Positions 9,891 through 20,266 are shown, numbered from the stretch's first letter. The stretch is DNA of 25,479 bases from Silene noctiflora (GCA_009801015.1 VHZZ01008119.1:3108-28586), one strand, 5' to 3'. A program made the numbers and translations. Notes: generated by a model from the sequence alone, not told the origin.

Positions 9891-10128
9891 CTACGTCGTT
9901 TGGTTGTAGGTAGGAATTTGCATTGTCTAGGAAGTGATATATCACATGACTTTAGAATTTACGTGAATTAGAAAATATTGTTCGGTTACAATTGCATAGA
10001 GGAATTGCAATTTAGGTAGGTATTCCCATATAATTAGACATACTAGGTAAGCAATTTACTCCTTTATGTAGAAATCGGAATTTAGGGGAAGTGACAATAC
10101 CTGTGAATTGGGGCAACCAAACAACATA
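9891..10128. mobile_element. MITE with 'cgtttggttg' terminal inverted repeats
   Basis: The left end 'cgtcgtttggttgtagg' and the complement of the right end 'gtatgttgtttggttgcccc' form imperfect inverted repeats around an AT-rich core that also pairs partly (ggaatttgcat / tgtgaattgggg). No coding sequence is present. Class is uncertain; such ends occur in PIF/Harbinger-like MITEs. Confidence 0.5.
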
Positions 10129-10443
10129 CCCATATTTCAATTCACAACAATAACATTACCCCATTGCCCCAATGATTCCCGCAAAATAGCGAGATAAGGG
10201 AAAGGTCGGATGTACGCGGCCTTAACTTTGTGTTACAACACAAGATTGTTTCCAAATGACTCAACATGAAAATTGCGTCGAGAACTACATCAAATGACAA
10301 CTACTTTACAAGAGCGAGAAGCGCATTCATTTTAGTCATTTTGATTTATTCTATCATAATCCAGAGCTAGAGAGTTATTGAGTCTTCGGCTCCATTGAAA
10401 ATATGGCCTCCCATTTTACGATTCACATGAATTTAAATTTCTA
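10129..10443. other. Spacer, nothing recognised
   Basis: No conserved frame or repeat structure is visible between the two neighbouring MITEs. Confidence 0.4.
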
Positions 10444-10704
10444 CTTTCTCCATTCAACTCCACTTTACCACTTTACCTTTTCACGTTTGCCAACGCGTGT
10501 TTAACGTGCGCTAAATATCGTTAGCTACGTATTTGCAAAAATTATAAAAGTTAAGATATTTTTAATGTACTCGTAAAAAAGAATCAAACAAGATTCCACA
10601 TGAATATATTTTCAAGTATGTATCGAGTGAAAATTGAAATTGAATACATACTTGTGAATAATGTAAAAAAATGAGAGTAGTAGAGTGGAATTGAACTAAG
10701 GAAG
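10444..10704. mobile_element. Stowaway-related MITE (261 bp)
   Basis: The left end 'ctttctccattcaactccac' is the near-complement of the right end 'gtggaattgaactaaggaag', and both sides have TA (10442-10443 and 10705-10706). The interior is similar to the Stowaway copy at 9360-9616 but the ends have diverged. It is non-coding. Confidence 0.8.
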
Positions 10705-11018
10705 TATATTTTTTAGTATATTTTTTAGTGGGTAATCAAGCGATTTGTCTAATTTTACCGTTACAAAAATACTTTAATGAAGCATACTCCGTATAAATTT
10801 ATGAACATAAAGTCAAGATACAATAATAACACTTGAAGAATAATAACGGTTGAATCATGCTATCTAGCTAATTGATTCTCTAACAGAATTGCCCTCAATA
10901 AACATGATCATTAATTCATTTAATATCATTTATTTCTCACAATTTGTGTAAAAAATTGCTGACATCAATCAATCATCATTATCAACTTACTTTAATACTA
11001 TTATTATAATAGGTAATT

Positions 11019-11185
11019 ATAAATACAGCCCTTAGAGTTGTATTTAAGTATTAAATACCTTCCAAATTTGGCATTAATTTTGGAATTGAGAACCAAATTA
11101 CACATCCACCGATGCAATTAATGCATATATTAAATATTTGTTTCCTTTTTTAGTTTCTTCAATACAGCCCTAAAGGTTGTATTTA
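11019..11185. mobile_element. Small MITE with self-palindromic ends
   Basis: The words 'aatacagcccttagagttgtatt' (about 11023) and 'aatacagccctaaaggttgtatt' (about 11162) are each nearly palindromic, so they pair as direct or inverted copies. They bracket about 115 bp of AT-rich sequence. A clear target duplication was not found. Confidence 0.5.
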
Positions 11186-11349
11186 TCATTTTTCCTATTA
11201 TAATAATCACTTTATATTCTAATCTAATCATCTACAGTAATAATTATTATTATTCCTGTAATCAAAAATCCACATACGGAAAATGGATATACTCTACACC
11301 TAGTATAACTTACTAATAACCCCACAACACAGATTTACATTTCACACTT

Positions 11350-11441
11350 GAATGGCGGAATAAGGGGAGCTAGCAGACGAGAAAACTTCAAATCTTGATT
11401 CCGCCACTGTCCGTCCCAAATGATTGAGACGGAGGGAGGGA
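11350..11441. mobile_element. hAT-like MITE remnant next to a Stowaway end
   Basis: 'aatggcggaataagg' (11353) and 'gattccgccactg' (ending 11408) are the two ends of a very short hAT-like inverted repeat. It is followed at once by 'gagacggagggagggag' and TA, a Stowaway terminus, which ends eight bases before the RING gene stop codon. These sequences therefore form the start of that gene's 3' UTR. Confidence 0.45.
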
Positions 11442-11448
11442 GTAATAA

Positions 11449-11994
11449 TTAATTAAAGTAATCATCCTCGAAATGATGATCATCAAGATCAGAGCAAAAA
11501 TCACGAAGCCGGGAGGATAAAAGCCGACGATTAAACTCGGTAAACTTTTCATCCCGTAAAAAAGGGGTCCGACAAAGTGGACAGGTATGATGATCAAGGT
11601 CCATCCAACGGTCCAAACAATCCTTATGAAATACATGCTTACAATTATCCAACAACCTGATGACGTCATCCTTACGCACCTCGGACAAGCAAACGGAACA
11701 TTCACAGCACTCTTCTCTCTCCTCCACGTCGGACAGTTTGACAAGGGACAGCAGTTCCCGGGTCAGGACAGCGGATACGGGAGGTCGGGCCGGGTCGTTT
11801 CCGAAGGGGAGGAGCGTGATGAAGGGGGGTGGGGAGGAGGATGAGTTCGGGTTCGGGTTCGGGTCGAAGAAGGCGGGGAGGCCTAAGGTGGTGAAGAGGG
11901 TGAAGAGGAGGTTGCGGAAAAGGGTGAAGAAGGTGAGGGTGTGGAGGAAGAGTGGTGGGATGAAGAGATCTGTGTATCCGACTGGGAATCCCAT
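11449..11994 (-). CDS. RING-H2 finger E3 ubiquitin ligase, BRH1-like, intronless (181 aa)
   Basis: A single uninterrupted frame begins [10 protein letters not shown], the hallmark N-terminus of the plant brassinosteroid-responsive RING-H2 (BRH1/RHA-like) group. Residues 9-43 form a hydrophobic segment that probably anchors the protein in a membrane. Residues 44-60 are a Pro/Asn/Ser linker encoded by a short 'gggttc' repeat. The RING-H2 domain lies at 99-141 with every zinc ligand present: C99, C102, C118, H120, H123, C126, C138 and C141, plus the W130 that usually contacts the E2 enzyme. A conserved tail ([16 protein letters not shown], 143-158) follows, then an acidic end. Such proteins transfer ubiquitin to substrates and several act in hormone or stress signalling, but the substrate here is unknown. 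The length is normal for the group. The coding region is clearly more GC-rich than its flanks. The start is fixed by the conserved first residues and by a TATA box about 120 nt upstream. Confidence 0.95.
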   Translation of the reverse strand: MGFPVGYTDLFIPPLFLHTLTFFTLFRNLLFTLFTTLGLPAFFDPNPNPNSSSSPPPFITLLPFGNDPARPPVSAVLTRELLSLVKLSDVEEREECCECSVCLSEVRKDDVIRLLDNCKHVFHKDCLDRWMDLDHHTCPLCRTPFLRDEKFTEFNRRLLSSRLRDFCSDLDDHHFEDDYFN

Positions 11995-12110
11995 TTTTGA
12001 TTAATTTAATTGGATTTTGGAAGGTGAAATTAATTGTGGGGTTGTTTTGGAGTATGTGTGAATTGTGAAGAATTGAAGACAGTGGAAAACATGGAGGATG
12101 AGTAGGGGTG

Positions 12111-12118
12111 TTATATAG
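12111..12118 (-). promoter_or_regulatory. TATA box of the RING-H2 gene
   Basis: On the minus strand the sequence reads CTATATAA, 117 bp upstream of the ATG. It would place the transcript start near 12085 with a 5' UTR of about 90 nt. It sits in a less AT-rich context than most TATA-like words here. Confidence 0.6.
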
Positions 12119-13831
12119 TGTCATAAAGGGGGTGTGTGGGTCAACTCTCATGAGGAGTTTGGTCCTTGCCTAAATGTCATTATGTGTAAGTCTGCGGGTC
12201 GGGTCGGGCCAGGTTAAAGGGCGGGCCAAGTCGAGTGTTAGCGGTCCAGGCGTAAGGAACCACACTTTTAGCTACATAATTCCTGATAATTGTGCGCGCG
12301 GTCCTTTCACTTTAAATCCTTAGAATTATTATTTCGTTCATGTATTTTCATTTCTGTTTTTAGTTTCATTTAGTACTGCAAGATTACTTCCCGCGTGTTG
12401 AATCTTGGAGTCTCGTTTTTAATTTAAGATACGTTTTTAGGTGTTTAGAAAACGTATTACTATTATGCACAATCAGTGTATCCTGCTACAGGAACCAAAC
12501 TATCAAATAAGCCTCTTTAAGGAGTGTTAGTCTACAAAAATAATTTCTCTTCTTTAAACTTGATATTGCTTATCTCTTGCTTTCATTAATTGTATTGCTT
12601 ACTTTTATTGTTTTCGTGTGCCGGACTTTGATAATCGTGATTAGGATTTCCAACACACACCCGAGTCCCGAAAAATGGCTAATGGGCGATTCCTCACTAG
12701 TACGAGACACTTGTTGCTTGCATTCTTGCCATAGAGTAAGGCAAGGTGCGCACCACGATCTGACAAAAGTATCGGACCGTGACACCAAACACGACATATA
12801 ATGAGAACCGGGTTGGTTCGGGCCAATGTTGAGCCAGTTTTATCTAGCAGTCTAACACAAGGTCGGTCCATCGAGTAGCGGGCCAGAGCCGGGTCAAGCT
12901 GGTTGTTTTTTTTTTTTTTTTTTATTTGTGTTTGGACCGAGCCGGCTGAGGAAGTCGTGGCACTAGCCCAAACACTAGGGGATGATCGGGTTGGGCGGGA
13001 CATGTGCTAACCGGACCACCATTTTCTGACCCACGGACCCGAGCTGAGCCGTGCTAGCGCGCCACGTTTCAAACCTCTATGCGTAGCAATGTATGTAGGT
13101 GTATTCATTATTGTCCAGTCCAGATCGGAAAAATTCCGGTCCAATCTTTTTTGTTGTTTTCGTATGGGATTTGTTATTCATAGTTTGGGCCGTATTGGAT
13201 TGGAATTTGCATTTTAATTATTTTTCTTAGATTTGTTTATATAAGATTCTTTATAAACGTTGTTTAAACATAGCATACTTTATCGTTATTAAACTTCATT
13301 AATAAATATTAACGTATGTAGGCAAGTACCGATAAATTCCGATCCACGACGGTATTATCTGTTGGTTTGGTTCCAATTCGAAATTTTTGATTCGGTCCAT
13401 CATTTTTTGCCATTTTAGTTCCACTCTGATCCGGTTACGCTTCAAAATAATCATACTCTTTTATCTATAACTGTAATTTATATATGTTTTATTATAAGTA
13501 ATATCATTAGTGGTCATTGTATCATTGAGGAGGATATTGTAAGGTTGTGACTTGTGACCAACCTATTAATGTTAATAGTGAGATATCATGTAATGTAAAA
13601 TATTGTAAGATCGTTTATATAGATAATTCCTAATCACGAGTTAGAAATGTCGTGATCAATAACAATCGACATGCACATGCTAGCATCACTTCAATTATAA
13701 ATTATATAGTATCACATACATACCCCGTAAGTAGATTGATTTTAATTGCTCATTCGATCTTAGTGACCCCCGATCGATAGTGATTGAGATGCCACTAATC
13801 ACAATTAATCTATAATCAAGAGATGTTCGAT
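12119..13831. other. Non-coding region upstream of the RING gene, with GGTCC/GGGCC-rich repeats
   Basis: 12190-12260 and 12800-13060 are rich in gggtcgg, gggccgg and cggtcc words, and 13110-13440 has degenerate 'ttcggtcc/ccggtcc' units. A T23 run lies at about 12901-12923. Short frames on both strands here have repetitive composition and no recognisable domain. The proximal 12119-12300 should belong to the RING gene promoter. Confidence 0.45.
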
Positions 13832-14410
13832 TAGTGGAATGCTTAATCATCTAATTAGCTTGTTCGTTAAGTTGTCATATATCAACAAAAAGGAAAACTA
13901 CTATAAAACTTTAATTCTTATATGATCTGAGGTCAGTTAACATAAATCATTATATTAATTAGTTTGTTCGTTAAGTTGTTATAGATTGAAAGCCAAAATT
14001 AATCATAGCTTTTGTTTGGTCATGGTACGTAGACTAGTAGAATGCTTAATCATGTTTGTTTGTTAAGTTGTTATATATCAACAAAAAAGAAAAACAATTA
14101 TATAGCTTTAATTCCGATATAATCTAGGGCCGGCTAACATAAACCATTATCTTAGTTTGTTCATTAAGTTGACATACATTGAAAGTCAAAATTAATCATG
14201 CTTTTTTTGTGTGGTCATGGTAGATTAGTAGAATCCTTAATCATCTTAGCTTGCTCGTTAAGTTGTCATATATCAACAAAAACGACAGTTACAAAGCTTT
14301 AATCCCATTATGATCTGGGGTCAGCTAATATAAATCATTAAATTAGTTTGTTCGTTAAGTTGTCATAGATCGACGAAAGTCAAAATTAATAATGGTTTAT
14401 TTTGGTCCGA
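13832..14410 (+). repeat. Tandem array, three copies of a ~190-205-bp unit
   Basis: Units start with 'tagt[g/a]gaat[g/c]cttaatcat' at 13832, 14035 and 14226. Each contains 'gttcgttaagttgtcatatatcaacaaaaa', 'gctttaatcc', 'gatctggggtcagctaacataaatcatta' and a second 'gttcgttaagttgtcatagat'. The unit is therefore itself a divergent dimer with a ~100-bp half-period. No frame runs through it. Confidence 0.85.
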
Positions 14411-15019
14411 TTGTTTAATTATCAAGCATTGGAATTAATATAATTTTAAAGAATGATGATTAATTGAAGGATTAGTTAAAATATGAAGATGAGATCTATG
14501 GCTGATCAGATTCTTGGGGTCCCTTTGTAGGTGTGTCTCTATGCCATCCACTCACCCACACGTGCTTTTGTTATTTGGACTATTGGAGAATTACTACTCA
14601 ACTCTCATGATTATGACCAAATTGTAAAACGTTTTAATAATTTTAATTTCACACAAATTTGCTTAAAAAAACTCAATTTCATAAACAAGGATAATAAAGG
14701 TAAAAAAATTATAAAGTAAAATTCTATATATATCGTGTATGCAATGTACGAGGTCTATGCTGATATAGTAAAATGGAAAGAAAATCACAAGTTTACAGCT
14801 AAAAGTTTCAAATTATATTGTCTAGTTGGCAATCGTCCTTTCCAAGCCCCCCTTGGTCGTCCCCGCGTTCCGCCATTGTACCAAACACGTCATGTTAACA
14901 AAGAAATACCATATGAAGGGATTGTGAATATGTTTATACAAATATAGGTTGATACTTTCACTTTAATGGATATGTAGTAGGGCATATATACTATTATACT
15001 AAGACATGCATGTGGCAAT
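14411..15019. other. Spacer with unconserved open frames
   Basis: Open stretches at 14531-14719 and 14735-14947 (+) encode 62 and 70 residues with no recognisable motif. One includes a Pro/Arg-rich segment (APLGRPRVPPLYQTRH). Nothing supports either as a gene, but the second is more GC-rich than its surroundings and could be a decayed exon. Confidence 0.35.
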
Positions 15020-16020
15020 TTGAACAATATCATCCTAACTAAAGATGATTATTTACATGAAATATCATACGAAATTACGGAGTACATGCTTCAAACACTC
15101 TTTGGCCAAATTGTTGATGCCAACACCGCAACACGAGATGGAGGCGTGCACTTCTTGTTATGTTTTCAGGGGCGGAGCCAAGAATCAAAAGCATCTAGGG
15201 TTAGATTGACAAAGTCGATGATGTTGGTTAGTCGTATGTGACCATTACTGATATGAGATTACTCTTTTTCTTTCTTTTTTGGGTGTGGGGATCGGAGAAA
15301 ATCGTAATATTGTCATTATTATCATCCTAATAACTAAAGAAGATTACATGAAATATCATACAGAGTTACGGAGTACATGCTTCAAACACTCTTTGGCCAA
15401 ATTGTTGATGCCAACACCGCAACACGAGATGGAGGCGTGCACTTCTTGTTATGTTTTCAGGGGCGGAGCCAAGAATCAAAAGCATCTAGGGTTAGATTGA
15501 CAAAGTCGATGATGTTGATTATTAGTCATTCATGACCATTACTGGCGTGAGATTACTCTTTTTCTTTTTTGGTGTGGGGAGAGAATCTTAATATTGTCAT
15601 TATCGTCATAACTAAAGAAAATTACATGAAATTTCATACGAAATTACAGAGTACATACTTCAAAAAGTACTCTTTAGCCAAATTGTTGATGCCAAAACAA
15701 GTTGTGGATTGTGGAGGCATGCACTTGTAATGTGTTCAGGGGCGGAGCCAAGAATTGAAAGTACCTAAGGTTCAATTGACAAAGTCGATGATGTTGGTTA
15801 GTCGTATGTAACCATTACTAGCTTAACATTACTCTTTTTTTTTTTTTTTCCGGTGTGGTCAGAAAATTATAATATTATCATTATCGTTCTAACTAGAAGA
15901 TTACATGAAATTTCATACGGAATTATGGAGTACATGCTTCAAAGACTCTTTAACCAAATTGTTGATGCCAATTGCCAACACAAGATGTGGAGGCATGCAC
16001 TTGTATTGTTATGTATTGAA
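15020..16020 (+). repeat. Tandem array, four copies of a ~280-290-bp unit
   Basis: Units begin near 15040, 15335, 15614 and 15894 with 'aactaaagaagattacatgaaatatcatac'. Copies 1 and 2 are identical over 152 bp (15075-15226 and 15366-15517). Copies 3 and 4 are more divergent, and copy 4 stops early near 16020. Copies 1-3 each contain 'caggggcggagccaagaat' (from 15167, 15458 and 15737), which resembles a hAT transposon terminus. Short open frames repeat with the units and are not conserved genes. Confidence 0.9.
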
Positions 16021-16621
16021 AGGTCGTGTCAAACAAAACATCTCACATGAAGAAAAATCCGTAGGCAACTATTTCAACGCACATATATATCAAAGTAATA
16101 AAGCCTATGTTTATCAAATTTAATTTGCATTCGTTTAAGGTACTATATTTTGAACGTGTGATGGTACTGATTGATGTTATATTATGTACTCCGTGCAATT
16201 TTATAATATAGTGATCCGAATTCAATTCGTGTGATTTAAGACGATTTCAAGTACTTTGTAGTACTCCGTATGTAATATGAGTACATTTTATGAACCGTGG
16301 ATGTTTTATGTAACTTTTTCATGTTTGCATCACTCAGTTTCTCTATATTTCCGTATGTTGGTTCAATTTAAGGTGCTTTTGTTTAACCTAATGATTCAAA
16401 TTAACTCAATTTGAAACCGAAACAAATGGCTTATTTCGTAGTTTATGTGAAATCACGGGATGTTGGCGATAATCTTCATTTTTCACTTTTCATCAAAATT
16501 ATTTTCTATAATGCATGTATCTATCTTAAACCAAGTAGGGTCCTAAACTAAACATTCCAATATCAAATGTTTAGTAGATGGAAACCCTTATGAGTTATGA
16601 ATAGTAGATACTGATCAATAA
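16021..16621. other. AT-rich spacer, nothing recognised
   Basis: There are several 'tactccgt' words (about 16187 and 16261), but no complete element, gene or array was recognised. Confidence 0.4.
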
Positions 16622-16827
16622 TACTTCCTTTGTCTCGGTCCGGTCATTTCTTTAACTATTTTATTTTGGGATATTCCAGTTAATTATTCACCTTTCTATT
16701 TTAAGAATGTATTTGATGAATAATTTGATCATTTACATTTAATTTTCTCCACTTATTATCTAATAATGAATCCTTTTTTTTTTGATTTTTTTACCAGAAC
16801 TAAAGATAAATAAATGACCAAACCGTG
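16622..16827. mobile_element. Degenerate Stowaway MITE
   Basis: The left end 'acttcctttgtctcggtccggtcatttcttt' is a Stowaway terminus. The complement of its inner part appears at 16808-16824 as 'aaataaatgaccaaaccg', so the right end is truncated or has decayed. It is non-coding. Confidence 0.55.
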
Positions 16828-17119
16828 CATAACACTTACAAATAAAGAGTAGTTATCAAGAACAAGATAGGACATGATGCGGAAACTAAGTAAGGAGGTC
16901 CATACATATCTAACACCTAATTGATCTTTTATTAAAGGGGCATCATGCGGACAATGAAAGCTTAATAAGGAGACAAGACATGCCAAGATCATTGTCAAGT
17001 GAAATAAAGGTGAAAATGGCTTCTATTGGCTTAATTCATGCATGTACATATTTGCATAAACATGGGTTAATTATAATGTTCTTTTTTTAATTGATTATAA
17101 AGTAATGTAAAAAACTCCT
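16828..17119. other. Spacer, nothing recognised
   Basis: An 80-residue open frame on the minus strand at 16756-16998 overlaps a poly-T tract and the neighbouring MITE and has no recognisable domain, so it is not called as a gene. Confidence 0.35.
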
Positions 17120-17297
17120 GATTCAAAGATTCTGCTCTTTTCAGCTGAATTTCAGTTTATATACAACTCCACTCAATTAAGCTTACTTCAGTTTAACTTA
17201 GTTTATTTCAACTTGATTCATCTCAACAAATTTCAATTATGTTGAGCTTCATTCAGTTCATTTTTATTACATTCACTCTAAAAGAACAAGAAATTCT
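17120..17297. mobile_element. TTCAG-rich MITE, diverged copy
   Basis: The sequence is built of 'ttcagctt', 'ttcagttta' and 'tcaacttgattcatc' words, starts 'tgctcttttcagctgaatttcag' and ends 'cactctaaaagaaca'. This composition and the ends match the better preserved element at 23901-24083 in FRO intron 1. Confidence 0.5.
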
Positions 17298-17452
17298 AAC
17301 ATTTTGTAAAATATGCCTCATTTTACTTTCCTCATAATAGATATGAAAAATCAATTGAATTCAGCTTATTCAAAGGAGACATAAGAAAAATTACTCGGTA
17401 TCATAGTGTGGATGAAAATGAGAACAAGATAGACACAATCGTATTATATAAA

Positions 17453-17644
17453 CTCTCTTCATTCAAGTCCAAACACAACATTTATTTTTGCGCGTTTTTC
17501 AAAATATTATTTTAACTACAATTGTAAATACATAAGTTTCATATTTTAAATTTTGACGTTTTTGTTTCAACAAATTACGATCAAAGATTAAAAATAGTAA
17601 ACCTCCAAAAGGCAAATGTGGTGTCCAACATTGAATGGAGAGAG
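17453..17644. mobile_element. Stowaway-related MITE (192 bp)
   Basis: The left end 'ctctcttcattcaagtccaa' pairs imperfectly with the right end 'aacattgaatggagagag', followed by TA. Internal words (gcgcgttttt) recall the elements at 9360 and 10444. It is non-coding. Confidence 0.65.
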
Positions 17645-18522
17645 TAATAATCTAAAAACACCATAATAAAACTATACCAAAAGAAGTAGTAGTAATTCTT
17701 TGTGTTCTAAGACACATTCTTTGGCATAAAAAGAATTAAGTTATAAGTTCGATTTTAATACCGATTAAATTAAATTTGTATAATAAACACCATTCTTAAT
17801 AACTTAATCGATTTATTAAAGAAAACATTCACGACTTAATACCATTTTTATTTAATAAAAATCATCTCCTATCTACTACAAGAATAGGTGAAGTCATGAT
17901 TTTTTCCTCCAAAAAGCATATTCTTATAAAAGGGAGTTAATCACAATTAAATTCATTCACTAAATAAAGAACCTACTTATATATTATAATTTATTTCATT
18001 AATTTATAACTTTTCATTAAAATATATATTTTCGTCAAATTATATTGTTTTCAGTAAATCTTAAACTAAAATATTTTAATTAAATATTAATAAAAAATTT
18101 ACAAAACTATAAATTGTTAAATATTTTATTGATGCTATTATTTGAGAAAGGCTTGACCCATACTACGAATCAAACAAAACTGTAAATCACTTGTTTTCGC
18201 AATAAAGATAAAATTGAGATAAAAAAAAACTTTTAGCACATAATTAAATTCTCTTAATCAATTTTAGTTTCAACTTTTTTTTCTCAAAATTAAGCATATT
18301 GACGAGAAATACGAATAATTGACACTATTATATAGCTATCATTCACCATTTATTTAAACTAATACTTTATACAATAATTCTTTTATATAACCGTTGTATA
18401 CAAGTACTATTGTAAAACCAAGTGAGATTACCCAAGTAATTTCGCTGGAATAACTTCCACTAGCCATCACTTTTCCATGAGAAGGGATCAAGATTTTTAT
18501 TATATGACTTGGACAATAATTT
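17645..18522. other. Very AT-rich spacer
   Basis: Long A/T tracts and short frames only. No gene or defined repeat was recognised. Confidence 0.45.
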
Positions 18523-18905
18523 AGTGGGACGTGGACATAGCGGAGGCGAAGGCTGCTCTTCTCGGACTTCAGATGGCTTCACAAATGGGTGTGCGTTCGG
18601 TGATACTCGAGATGGATGCACTACAAGTGTTTCTTATGCTACGTGCTGGTAAACCCATTACTTCTTACGTGGGTAATGTTGTGTGTGAGATTTTGAAGGC
18701 TGCTGCTTGTTTCGAGTCGATTAGTTTCGCTTTTGTCAAAAGAAGCGGTAATGAGGCAGCTCATTATATGACTCATTTTATGCCTATTGACTAATCCACT
18801 CGAGTGTGGGTAGATGTTTGTTCTGAGTTGATCGCTGACATTGTTGCTTCCGATCTGGTATCGGATTTTCATGATTAATAAAAAGCTTTTTTCCTTAAAA
18901 AAAAA
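18523..18905 (+). mobile_element. 5'-truncated LINE: RNase H remnant, 3' UTR and poly(A)
   Basis: The frame ending at 18794 encodes a plant non-LTR retrotransposon RNase H-like C-terminus: AEAKAALLGLQMA near its start, then the strand with ILEMDALQVF, and the terminal FVKRSGNEAAHYM. The upstream acidic strand and the whole reverse transcriptase are absent. The frame opens without an ATG, at a valine codon (18531). The stop is followed by a short 3' UTR, 'attaataaaaag' and a terminal A tract (18897-18905). The flanks 'acaataattta' (18513) and 'acaatttatta' (18906) may be a decayed target duplication. This is a dead insertion, not a host gene. A domesticated RNase H fragment is possible but unsupported. 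Confidence 0.75.
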
Positions 18906-19007
18906 CAATTTATTAAAAAACCGCTTTACACGATACTTACTCTACTTCATATCACAATTTCTTTCTTCCTGAAACTTCTAATATGGTGATGTAGAGATGT
19001 ACGAGAA

Positions 19008-19160
19008 CAGTGGTGGAGCGAGGGGGGTAGCAGGGGCCATCGCTGCCCCCGGCGTTTGAAAATTTCAAAATTTTTAGTTAAGATTTTCGAATTTTTTCAC
19101 GGTCCCCTTCTAATATTATTCTTTCGCCCCCGCTGACATAAAATAATGGTTCCGCCACTG
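19008..19160. mobile_element. hAT-like MITE (153 bp) with 8-bp target duplication
   Basis: Ends are CAGTGGTGGAGC (19008) and GGTTCCGCCACTG (ending 19160), inverted copies typical of non-autonomous hAT elements. Flanks are tacgagaa (19000-19007) and taacgagaa (19161-19169), an 8-bp duplication with one inserted base. The interior is C/G-rich near the ends and AT-rich in the centre and has no frame. Confidence 0.75.
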
Positions 19161-19176
19161 TAACGAGAATAGAGTA

Positions 19177-19277
19177 AATTGTCAACTAGTTTAATTGCTA
19201 ATTTGTGACCTGTGTTCAAATCTTGCCGTTGAAATCGTTACTGTAGGTCTCTTTTTAAAAAAAAAAAAAAAAAAAAA
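19177..19277 (+). mobile_element. SINE-like unit with poly(A) tail
   Basis: A weak A-box-like region (tcaactagtttaattgctaa, 19182-19201) is followed by a B-box-like 'tgttcaaatct' (19212-19222), a 3' part ending 'gtctcttttt' and an A21 tract (19257-19277). This order is that of a plant tRNA-derived SINE. Box matches are imperfect and no target duplication was found. Confidence 0.4.
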
Positions 19278-20095
19278 GTGGCGGGGTAGGCAAACGAAAC
19301 ATATGATAAAATGGTGGGGGTGAGGTTTAAAGAGGTATCTTCCAAGTGTCTGAGAGATACAGGACAATTATGGGCCAATTGCCTTATGTTTCCTCGTTTT
19401 AACATGTGGCTCCCTCTATGGCCTTGTTTTTAAAGTGTGTTATCACCTCTTCTCACCTTGTCTTTGTCTAACTAATACCATGTATATACTATTTTGTACG
19501 TACTACTTATACTTACATTATTAGTCAACTACAACTTTGTTGGTATTGCACAAAACAAAGAATTGTATCAATAGAGTATAAATTAGTGGGGTCTTGTATA
19601 GTAAAATGGTTAAATTTCATACTCAAAATCGCATTTTATATCGCAAAATTCCAAAAGCTATGAGGTCTTATCGTGTTTTTTTACATATCTCTGTCATCTA
19701 CCACGGTCTGTTATAAAAGCAATTTATAAAGTGGGCGACATGCCCACGAGTAATCACCATCCCTTCCCGATCCCACCCCTTACCCTCTTGACCCCAACCC
19801 GTCCTCATGTGAAGCTTCTTTGAAAATTGAAAAAAGAAATTTTATCTAGAATATTAATATCTACGAGGATTACCACTATTCCACTAACAAATAATCTAAC
19901 CTCTCTCACTTCAATAGTGATATTAGTCACGTGTTGAAAATGAACACCGTTTCTTTCCAAATGATCTAATAAAGACCGGCACCTTCTTTTCCTATAAGCT
20001 ACCATCCTATCAAAAAGTGATTATGTTACAATTCACCTAAGGTATAGACAATGCTTTGAGTTTGTAAAAATCTTGAGGTAACTAGATTCTTCAAC
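19278..20095. other. Spacer downstream of FRO, nothing recognised
   Basis: A 66-residue minus-strand frame (19805-20005) shows no recognisable motif. A C-rich stretch at 19757-19800 has simple 'ccc' composition. Confidence 0.4.
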
Positions 20096-20222
20096 AGACC
20101 GTCTTACTTGTGACCGTCATAAACTTGTGACCTCTCCAACCCCCTTCATTTGTTCCCTCACTTGTTCTTTTTGAGAGGTCACAAGCTTATGACGGAATAA
20201 TGCCGTCACAAATGAGACTTAC
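20096..20222. mobile_element. Palindromic MITE just past the FRO 3' end
   Basis: The 23-nt arms at 20114-20136 and 20173-20195 pair with one mismatch (ccgtcataaacttgtgacc against ggtcacaagcttatgacgg). Outer ends 'cgtcttacttgtgac' and 'gtcacaaatgagac' pair imperfectly. It lies 45 bp beyond the FRO stop codon and so probably within its 3' UTR or terminator region. A relative lies in FRO intron 1. Confidence 0.7.
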
Positions 20223-20266
20223 CGATTCCTCAATTAACATATGAGATGAAGATCTGCACTAAATAA

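Noticed and set aside
11587..12151. Overlapping open frames on both strands around the RING-H2 gene, up to 149 codons
   Set aside because: They are other-frame readings of a GC-rich coding region with low-complexity Pro/His/Arg composition. Only the RING frame shows a conserved domain.
12570..13003. Open frames of 74-120 codons on both strands
   Set aside because: Composition follows the ggtcc/gggcc-rich repeat and a T23 tract. No splice or domain evidence supports a gene.
14531..16123. Open frames of 60-73 codons, several with similar sequences
   Set aside because: Those after 15000 repeat with the tandem units and shift frame between copies. Those before 15000 have no motif or homologue that I recognise.
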